Assembly (NCBI GenBank): GCA_938041275.1
Contig: CALISH010000012.1
Coordinates: 1-11,885, forward strand
DNA length: 11,885 nucleotides
Source of the DNA: an uncultured Solobacterium sp.
GTDB taxonomy: Bacteria; Bacillota_I; Bacilli_A; Erysipelotrichales; Erysipelotrichaceae
Direction: 5' to 3'
Shown here one piece after another: positions 7,600 through 11,885 of this stretch. Numbering within the stretch: the first letter of the stretch is position 1; each line of letters begins with the position of its first letter. A program made the translations under genes and the position numbers. The notes beneath the pieces are model-generated. The model saw nothing but the letters and a program-made list of their open reading frames with translations. It had not been told where the DNA came from and ran no database searches.

Positions 7600-8256
7600 A
7601 TGAAAGAACAACAAATGTCAGACGCATTCATCACTTCTGCTTTTCTCGCTTTTAGCGGAGGATTACAAGATGCCTATACTTTTAATACTAGAGACCATGT
7701 ATTCGCAAATGCACAAACCGGTAATCTAGTCTTAATGACACAGAACTTGATGGAAGGAAATATAGCACATAGTCTAAACTATCTATTACCTATCTTCGCT
7801 TTTATCGTTGGTGTATTTATTGCTGAACAACTGCAAGGTCGCCTGAAAGAAAAGAAATCCCTTCACTGGAGACAATTTATTGTACTCATTGAGATTATTA
7901 CGTTATTACTTGTTGGTTTTATCCCTGGTAGTCTTAACAATATCGCAAATATGCTTGTCTCATTCTCCTGCGCCTTACAGGTACAATCCTTCCGTAAGGT
8001 AAATGGAAACACATATGCTAGTACCATGTGCATCGGCAATATTAAGAGTGCTACCGCAAGACTTTCCGCTTTCTTTCGAACAAAGAATAAAACATACCTT
8101 CACCAATCCATGCATTACTTTGGAATTATCATAATATTCGCAATTGGTGCTGGTCTTGGTGGTGTAATATCCAAACAGTTCGGGTATCCAACCATCTGGA
8201 TTTCTTGTGCTATCCTATTGATTCCATTTATTCTAATGCATGAACGTAAAGCCTAA
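7600..8256 (+). CDS. DUF1275 (YoaK) family membrane protein
   Basis: This 218-residue multi-pass membrane protein has about six hydrophobic segments. Family marks seen are FSGGLQDAYTF (18-28), HVFANAQTGNLVLM (33-46), and the ALQVQSFRKVNGNTYASTMC...GNIKS stretch (125-150). DUF1275/YoaK proteins are widespread and have no established function; a transport role is only assumed. The start has AAGGA 9 bases and GGTGA 3 bases upstream. It diverges from the channel gene across a 197-base AT-rich region in which I could not pick out a convincing promoter for either gene. It converges on the amylase gene at a shared terminator. Confidence 0.88.
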   Translation: MKEQQMSDAFITSAFLAFSGGLQDAYTFNTRDHVFANAQTGNLVLMTQNLMEGNIAHSLNYLLPIFAFIVGVFIAEQLQGRLKEKKSLHWRQFIVLIEIITLLLVGFIPGSLNNIANMLVSFSCALQVQSFRKVNGNTYASTMCIGNIKSATARLSAFFRTKNKTYLHQSMHYFGIIIIFAIGAGLGGVISKQFGYPTIWISCAILLIPFILMHERKA

Positions 8257-8262
8257 CTATAG

Positions 8263-8290
8263 AAAATACCGCAAAATCTGCGGTATTTTT
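8263..8290. terminator. Bidirectional terminator between the YoaK and amylase genes
   Basis: A perfect 11-bp stem (8263-8273 with 8279-8289) with a 5-base loop has a GC-rich centre (ACCGCA/TGCGGT). T-runs follow on both strands. It overlaps the stop codon of the amylase gene (8289-8291) and begins 7 bases after the YoaK stop. Confidence 0.85.
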
Positions 8291-9872
8291 AATTTCTAAA
8301 GCTTTTTACCCAATTGACCAACGAATCATGATAAACATTATTTGCGACATCACGTTTCATTTGTTCTGTCATCGGGCCATTCTTTGCAAGTTTTTCTAGA
8401 ACACATGCTTGTAGTTCTTCAACACTCATCTCTTCATAAGATTTACTATGATCTACAGTTACCTGCTTGATTGTTTCCTCTTTTACTTCAACTTGTTTGA
8501 TTTCCGGAATCTTAACTTCTGTTTCCTTAACAACTGTTTCATCATAGTCTCTCATCCAGATTTGTCCTGAACATGCACGCAGATGAACATGTAGATTTCC
8601 ATCAACAGTTTGAATTTCTCCACTCAGTAGTTCTGTATAAGTTCCAGTTGCTGGGATTTCTAGTGATGAATCCGCTTCATCGTTATTCACTACAACGATT
8701 GCCTGTGTTATCTCATTTGTACGTGAGAAAGCATACTGACGATTTGTTAATCGTAGTTCTTGATAAATACCATCTGTAAATACTGGATTCTTCTGTCGAA
8801 TTTTTCCAAGTCTTGCGATAATGTTGGTACAGCCATTCTCACTTACTGCATTTGAATAATCTTCTAAGTTAATCGCAGGTCGTAATACTGCATCGGAATG
8901 TTTTTCTTTTCTACCTTCAATACCAAACTCACTTCCATAATAAATAGAAGGAATACCAGGTAATGTATACATTAAAATATGTACTGGTACAAACTCTTGT
9001 TTGTTATGAAGTCTTGTATAAATACGTTCCACATCATGATTATCCACAAAGTTATAGAGATGATATGGTAGATTCCCTTTATCTAATAGATAACGCACTG
9101 TATGTGCAATCTCAAAATAATTATGTTCATTATGTCCAGAGTATAAAGCTTTATATAATTGATAGTTTGTCACAGAATGTAACATATCAGGATTTACCCA
9201 ACGACTATAGTCGCCATGAATCACTTCACCCATCAACCAGAATTCAGGCTTGATTTCATTCGCCAGCATACGTAACTCATGCATAAACCCAAAGTCTAAT
9301 ACATCTGCCGCATCTAGTCGAATTCCATCCACATCAAACTCACTCACCCAATATTTCACTACATCCAATAGGTATTGTCTTACCGCAGGATTTTGTTGAT
9401 TGAGTTTTACGAGTAAGTTATAGCCACCCCAGTTATCATAGGAAAAGCCATCATTATATTCATTATTCCCCTGGAAATTCACATTACAATACCAATCTCT
9501 ATATTGAGAACTTTCACGATTCTGTTGAATATCCTTAAACGCAAAGAAATCTCTTCCCGTATGATTAAAGACACCATCAAAGATTACGTGAATACCTTGA
9601 TGATGACATTCTTTGACAAACTTCTTTAAATCATCATTATCACCAAGTCTAGAATCCAACTTATAGTAATCGGTTGTTTCATATCCATGTCCAACCGATT
9701 CAAATAATGGTCCAATATATAACGCATTACAGCCAATTTCCTTGATATGTTTGATCCAAGGGCCTAATTGATTCAAACGATGTTCTGTAATTTGATAATC
9801 ATTATTCTTCGGTGCATCCGTTAATCCTAATGGATAAATATGATAGAACACCGCATTCTCATACCACTTCAT
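8289..9872 (-). CDS. GH13 alpha-amylase family glycosyl hydrolase, cytoplasmic, with C-terminal extension
   Basis: This 527-residue enzyme has no signal peptide. The (beta/alpha)8 barrel spans about 1-365. All GH13 motifs are intact: region I DGVFNHTG (D99, H104), region II DGIRLDAAD (R185, nucleophile D187), region III GEVIHG (acid/base E216), and region IV FVDNHD (H279, D280). Region V reads LLVKLN (153-158), close to the MPKLN of the neopullulanase/cyclomaltodextrinase group, but the N-terminal CBM34-like domain of that group is missing. A beta domain follows (about 370-442). Then comes a charged V/K/E linker (443-475) and a helical tail (476-527) that is not part of standard GH13 enzymes. 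It probably hydrolyses alpha-glucan oligosaccharides such as maltodextrins inside the cell; the exact specificity is open. An AAAGGAGA site lies upstream of the start. No sugar transporter is adjacent. Confidence 0.9.
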   Translation of the reverse strand: MKWYENAVFYHIYPLGLTDAPKNNDYQITEHRLNQLGPWIKHIKEIGCNALYIGPLFESVGHGYETTDYYKLDSRLGDNDDLKKFVKECHHQGIHVIFDGVFNHTGRDFFAFKDIQQNRESSQYRDWYCNVNFQGNNEYNDGFSYDNWGGYNLLVKLNQQNPAVRQYLLDVVKYWVSEFDVDGIRLDAADVLDFGFMHELRMLANEIKPEFWLMGEVIHGDYSRWVNPDMLHSVTNYQLYKALYSGHNEHNYFEIAHTVRYLLDKGNLPYHLYNFVDNHDVERIYTRLHNKQEFVPVHILMYTLPGIPSIYYGSEFGIEGRKEKHSDAVLRPAINLEDYSNAVSENGCTNIIARLGKIRQKNPVFTDGIYQELRLTNRQYAFSRTNEITQAIVVVNNDEADSSLEIPATGTYTELLSGEIQTVDGNLHVHLRACSGQIWMRDYDETVVKETEVKIPEIKQVEVKEETIKQVTVDHSKSYEEMSVEELQACVLEKLAKNGPMTEQMKRDVANNVYHDSLVNWVKSFRN

Positions 9873-9914
9873 AAAAATCTCCTTTTAAAGCACCCTACTA
9901 TCATAATATGTAAT

Positions 9915-9927
9915 TGATAATTTATCA
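9915..9927. promoter_or_regulatory. Palindrome upstream of the amylase gene
   Basis: TGATAA (9915-9920) and TTATCA (9922-9927) form a perfect palindrome with a 1-base centre. It lies 43-55 bases before the amylase start, in the promoter region. The placement suits an operator. It is not a CcpA (cre) match or a typical LacI-type site, and it is AT-rich, so chance remains possible. Confidence 0.3.
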
Positions 9928-9937
9928 CCCTAATCAG

Positions 9938-9968
9938 AAAAATAATGGTCTACCACAAAGTAGACCAT
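9938..9968 (-). terminator. Terminator of the LytTR/DUF3021 operon
   Basis: A perfect 9-bp stem (9945-9953 with 9960-9968) has a 6-base loop and is followed on the minus strand by TTATTTTT. It starts 4 bases after the DUF3021 stop codon. Confidence 0.82.
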
Positions 9969-9972
9969 ACTG

Positions 9973-10413
9973 TTATACATGATTTATTTTTGAGATACGT
10001 TGATTCATCTGTGTTACAAGCCTTTTTTGTTTTAGGTAGAATAGAAACCAAACTCCAAATGCAACGGCAATCTCTTCTAAGAGTATCGCAATCATCAGTA
10101 GTGGTCCATGATTCATAGGAATCCAACCCACAAGATACGCAGTAACAGTCATAACAATACAACCCGTTCCCATATGAATAATTGTCTGTGTAAAAAGTGA
10201 TAACTTCTCGTTGTCATAAACTATTGCAGGTATCCCAAAGCCAAGTCCAATTACCACGGTTGCGATAGCCATCTTAGAAAATGCATAATTTGTCATTTCC
10301 ATATTTCCATGGAAGATACAATCAATAATAACTCCAACGATAATAAACATCATTGCGGCAATACCCATTGATACGAATATGTTAAATAGCAGTGTTTGTT
10401 TCTTTGTTTTCAT
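9973..10413 (-). CDS. DUF3021 family membrane protein
   Basis: This 146-residue protein has four membrane segments (about 9-31, 44-66, 75-97, 104-127) and a short basic C-terminal tail, the usual size and layout of DUF3021. It follows the LytTR gene by 11 bases. Its AAGGAGG site (10420-10426) overlaps the LytTR stop codon, so translation is coupled. LytTR plus DUF3021 is a recurring Firmicutes pair. In related pairs the small membrane protein is thought to restrain its LytTR partner; that mechanism is inferred here, not seen. The family call rests on both topology and neighbour. Confidence 0.8.
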   Translation of the reverse strand: MKTKKQTLLFNIFVSMGIAAMMFIIVGVIIDCIFHGNMEMTNYAFSKMAIATVVIGLGFGIPAIVYDNEKLSLFTQTIIHMGTGCIVMTVTAYLVGWIPMNHGPLLMIAILLEEIAVAFGVWFLFYLKQKRLVTQMNQRISKINHV

Positions 10414-10424
10414 GTTTCGCCTCC

Positions 10425-10859
10425 TTAAATTCCTAGATATCTTTTTAGATCAGGCAGATATTTTCTTGATACATAATCAGAAGAACCATTCTTTAACTTT
10501 AGTAATAATGTCCCACCAAATCCTGTCTCTATACTTTTTATACAAGAAAGATTAATAACAGTTTGTTTCGATATTTGCATAAAGCCAGTCCCGATCTGCT
10601 CAAACATCTCATACAAACGTTTTCGGGAATAATACCTCTCATTTTCCGTATAGATAACAGTATCTCCACCCTCTACACGTATCATATATACCTCTTCCGC
10701 TTTCAAGATTATCATCTTATTTTCGCGCTGTACTATCAGTGGTATATCGTTTGCATCGAGTACATCAATAACTCTCTGCACTTCATCGGTAATTACATCC
10801 GCATAAATCGTTACGTGTGGCGGGGAAAACTCTTTTGATAGTTCTACATTTACTTTCAT
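10425..10859 (-). CDS. LytTR family DNA-binding transcriptional regulator
   Basis: This 144-residue cytoplasmic protein has a LytTR DNA-binding domain at about 42-144. Characteristic stretches are ENKMIILKAEEVYMIRVEGGDTVIYTENERYYSRKRLYEM, then the FMQISKQTVINLSCIKSIE core, and the SRKYLPDLKRYLGI end. The N-terminal 40 residues are a short non-receiver domain, so this is a one-component form without a phospho-acceptor. It is the first gene of a two-gene operon with DUF3021. The start has a good AAAGGAGA site. The 21-bp-spaced direct repeat upstream (10933-10964) is a likely binding site, so autoregulation is expected. No other target promoter with this repeat was noticed in the window. Confidence 0.9.
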   Translation of the reverse strand: MKVNVELSKEFSPPHVTIYADVITDEVQRVIDVLDANDIPLIVQRENKMIILKAEEVYMIRVEGGDTVIYTENERYYSRKRLYEMFEQIGTGFMQISKQTVINLSCIKSIETGFGGTLLLKLKNGSSDYVSRKYLPDLKRYLGI

Positions 10860-10908
10860 CTTCGATTCTCCTTTCGTATCTTTTCTACTGTGATATTACC
10901 GCAAGTAT

Positions 10909-10914
10909 TTTATA
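10909..10914 (-). promoter_or_regulatory. -10 element of the LytTR operon promoter
   Basis: TATAAA on the minus strand gives a predicted start near 10902 and a leader of about 43 bases. At the expected -35 position (about 10932-10937) the sequence is TCTTAG, a poor match that overlaps the proximal LytTR repeat. This fits a promoter that needs an activator. Confidence 0.45.
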
Positions 10915-10932
10915 CTGTCTCGCCGTTTTCGC

Positions 10933-10964
10933 TAAGATGCATAATTTACAATGTAAGATACATA
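10933..10964 (-). promoter_or_regulatory. Direct-repeat operator candidate for the LytTR regulator
   Basis: On the minus strand, TATGTATCTTA (10954-10964) and TATGCATCTTA (10933-10943) match at 10 of 11 bases and are offset by exactly 21 bp. LytTR regulators such as AgrA and ComE bind pairs of direct repeats about two helical turns apart. The site sits just upstream of, and overlapping, the -35 region of the lytTR gene itself. Confidence 0.6.
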
Positions 10965-10989
10965 TATTCAATATTGAAAGAGAAAATGT

Positions 10990-11021
10990 AAAAAAATCAC
11001 ACTTCTCATGAGGTGTGATTT
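10990..11021 (-). terminator. Terminator of the DJ-1/PfpI locus
   Basis: AAATCACAC (10994-11002) pairs perfectly with GTGTGATTT (11013-11021). An inner CTC/GAG pairing follows after a 2-base bulge. On the minus strand the stem runs into seven T (complement of 10990-10996). It lies about 55 bases past the end of the DJ-1/PfpI gene. Confidence 0.8.
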
Positions 11022-11074
11022 AACAACTATATTTTGATAAACAGAAATAATAAATCTGATAATCAATCATACTT

Positions 11075-11716
11075 TTAATCAATAAATTCTTTAAATTTCT
11101 TTTTAAATTCTAGTAAGTCTTCTTCCGTAAGATGATGAATATAATCATTAGCATCGTTTGAATCCATATAGCCACTTAATATTTTATCGGGGCATTCATA
11201 ACCAAGTTTTCTAGCAACATGTACTGCAAACTCGTTAAATGCACTGCCTACAGCAGTGATTATATTTCCATCTTCAACTACTGATTGTGGTACAAAATTC
11301 TCTTCTTCAACAAAATTAAGCAATTCCATTAATTCAGCATATAACGAAGCAGTATATTTTTTATTTTTCAATAAACCTGCTTGCGCCAAGAATACTGGAC
11401 CAGCACAAATCGCGCTAATAACAAAAGTATGATCATTTGCGAATGACTCTAAAAACTCTTTTATTTTTTTATTCCGTATAGGTTACGTTAAATTACTGCA
11501 CCCTGGAAGAATTAAACAATCATAATCCTCTTTGCAAAACTTAGCACACGTTTTTACGGGCTGCACTAATATTCCTTCTTCACTCCTAACAGGAGATAGA
11601 TCTGTATATATAACATCCGTAAAAGTATCAAAAGCCCACCGAAAGTAATACATCAAGTTTGTTACTTCTTGTAAGCTAAAATCAGGATAAACTAATAAAG
11701 CAATACGTTTTTTCAT
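11075..11716 (-). pseudogene. DJ-1/PfpI family protein gene interrupted by an in-frame TAA
   Basis: The gene encodes a DJ-1/PfpI superfamily protein: KKRIALLVYPDFSLQEVTN start, CLILPGC, the nucleophile-elbow motif ISAICAGPVFLAQAGLL with its cysteine, then EDGNIITAVGSAFNEFAVHVARKLG. Length would be about 213 residues, normal for the family. One TAA at 11483-11485 splits it between CSNLT and PIRNKK. Both halves are in the same frame and no base is gained or lost. A single substitution, for example from GAA, would explain it. The stop precedes the catalytic cysteine, so the 77-residue product would be inactive. An ATG five codons upstream (11729-11731) overlaps the GGAGG site and is not the likely start. 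Members include chaperones, glyoxalases and amidases; which applies here is unclear. Everything after the stop still looks constrained, so the lesion is recent or a sequence error. Confidence 0.85.
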
Positions 11717-11724
11717 TAACTGTT

Positions 11725-11729
11725 CCTCC
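11725..11729 (-). promoter_or_regulatory. Ribosome binding site that decides the DJ-1/PfpI start
   Basis: GGAGG on the minus strand lies 8 bases before the ATG at 11716. It overlaps the upstream in-frame ATG at 11729-11731, which itself has no upstream ribosome site. This fixes the start at the MKKRIALL sequence. Confidence 0.75.
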
Positions 11730-11738
11730 ATAATTTAG

Positions 11739-11758
11739 GTAAATCAATTTTGATTCAC
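11739..11758. promoter_or_regulatory. Operator-like inverted repeat before the DJ-1/PfpI gene
   Basis: GTAAATCAA (11739-11747) and TTGATTCAC (11750-11758) form an inverted repeat matching at 8 of 9 positions with a 2-base centre. It lies 23-42 bases before the chosen start, right after a TTGACA (minus strand, 11763-11768). The size and symmetry fit a dimeric repressor site. Confidence 0.45.
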
Positions 11759-11772
11759 AGTATGTCAATATT

Positions 11773-11800
11773 TTTATATTCTATCATTTAATCAAGTTAA
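11773..11800 (-). promoter_or_regulatory. Candidate promoter of the DJ-1/PfpI gene
   Basis: TTAACT (11795-11800) and TATAAA (11773-11778) on the minus strand are 16 bases apart, matching consensus at 4 and 5 of 6. Transcription from here would place the inverted repeat in the early leader. A perfect TTGACA at 11763-11768 is an alternative -35, but no good -10 lies 16-19 bases beyond it. Confidence 0.35.
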
Positions 11801-11860
11801 GTATTTGGCTTTTCGGAAGAAAAAACACTTTACCAGTTAGGTCTGTGTCATGACCTTAAA

Positions 11861-11885
11861 AAAATCACACCCCCATAAGAAGTGT
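11861..11885 (-). terminator. Partial terminator hairpin at the right edge
   Basis: The plus strand reads seven A then ATCACAC... and ends with GTGT. The start of the opposite arm is therefore visible and the rest is cut off by the window. It shares its A-run and stem with the terminator at 10990-11021. On the minus strand it would end a gene lying to the right of the window. Confidence 0.55.

Noticed and set aside
10904..10916. AGTAT-TTT-ATACT inverted repeat over the LytTR -10
   Set aside because: It has only 5-bp AT-rich arms around a TATA-like box, as expected by chance.
11075..11389. Separate short gene starting at a TTG at 11389
   Set aside because: It is the C-terminal half of the DJ-1/PfpI gene in the same frame. 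The nucleophile-cysteine motif lies just upstream of that TTG, and no ribosome site is present.
11390..11485. Frameshift between the two halves of the DJ-1/PfpI gene
   Set aside because: The halves share one frame (342 bases, or 114 codons, between the two start points). Translation across the gap gives continuous family-like sequence broken only by one TAA.
11483..11485. Programmed recoding of the TAA as an amino acid
   Set aside because: TAA is used as an ordinary stop by other genes here, no recoding element is visible, and a substitution is simpler.

Overview
The window looks like a chromosomal segment of a low-GC Gram-positive bacterium (Firmicutes/Bacillota). The signs are AGGAGG-type Shine-Dalgarno sites before most genes, short hairpin terminators with T-runs, AT-rich intergenic DNA, and family pairings common in Firmicutes: two-part ThrE, LytTR with DUF3021, and XRE-type membrane proteins. 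Erysipelotrichaceae is my guess, from protein style only. I see no rRNA, tRNA, CRISPR array, transposase or phage gene. No gene-free stretch exceeds about 215 bases.

Left part (1-2866): a YdcF/DUF218 membrane protein, cut by the left edge, converges on a two-cupin protein, with two hairpins between them. Divergent from the cupin gene is a two-gene operon for a split threonine/serine-type exporter (ThrE N-terminal and ThrE_2 subunits, overlapping by 7 bases). It ends in a strong bidirectional hairpin.

Middle part, minus strand (7402 down to 2868): a CASTOR/POLLUX-like ion-channel protein, then a large single-pass membrane protein, then a 68-residue GYF_2 (DUF4339) protein. The large protein has a cytoplasmic XRE helix-turn-helix, one transmembrane helix, seven RCC1-like repeats, two Fn3-like domains and a small C-terminal domain. 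The last two genes are only 15 bases apart. The set reads as a possible envelope-sensing module and is the least conventional part of the window. No function can be assigned from sequence alone.

Right part: a DUF1275/YoaK membrane protein (+) converges on a cytoplasmic GH13 amylase-family enzyme (-) with an unusual C-terminal extension. Next comes a LytTR regulator/DUF3021 operon (-). Its upstream region holds an 11-bp direct repeat with exactly 21-bp periodicity, which is the geometry expected of a LytTR operator. Last is a DJ-1/PfpI family gene (-) interrupted by a single in-frame TAA, with intact frame and motifs on both sides. The right edge cuts through a hairpin terminator resembling the one after the DJ-1 gene.
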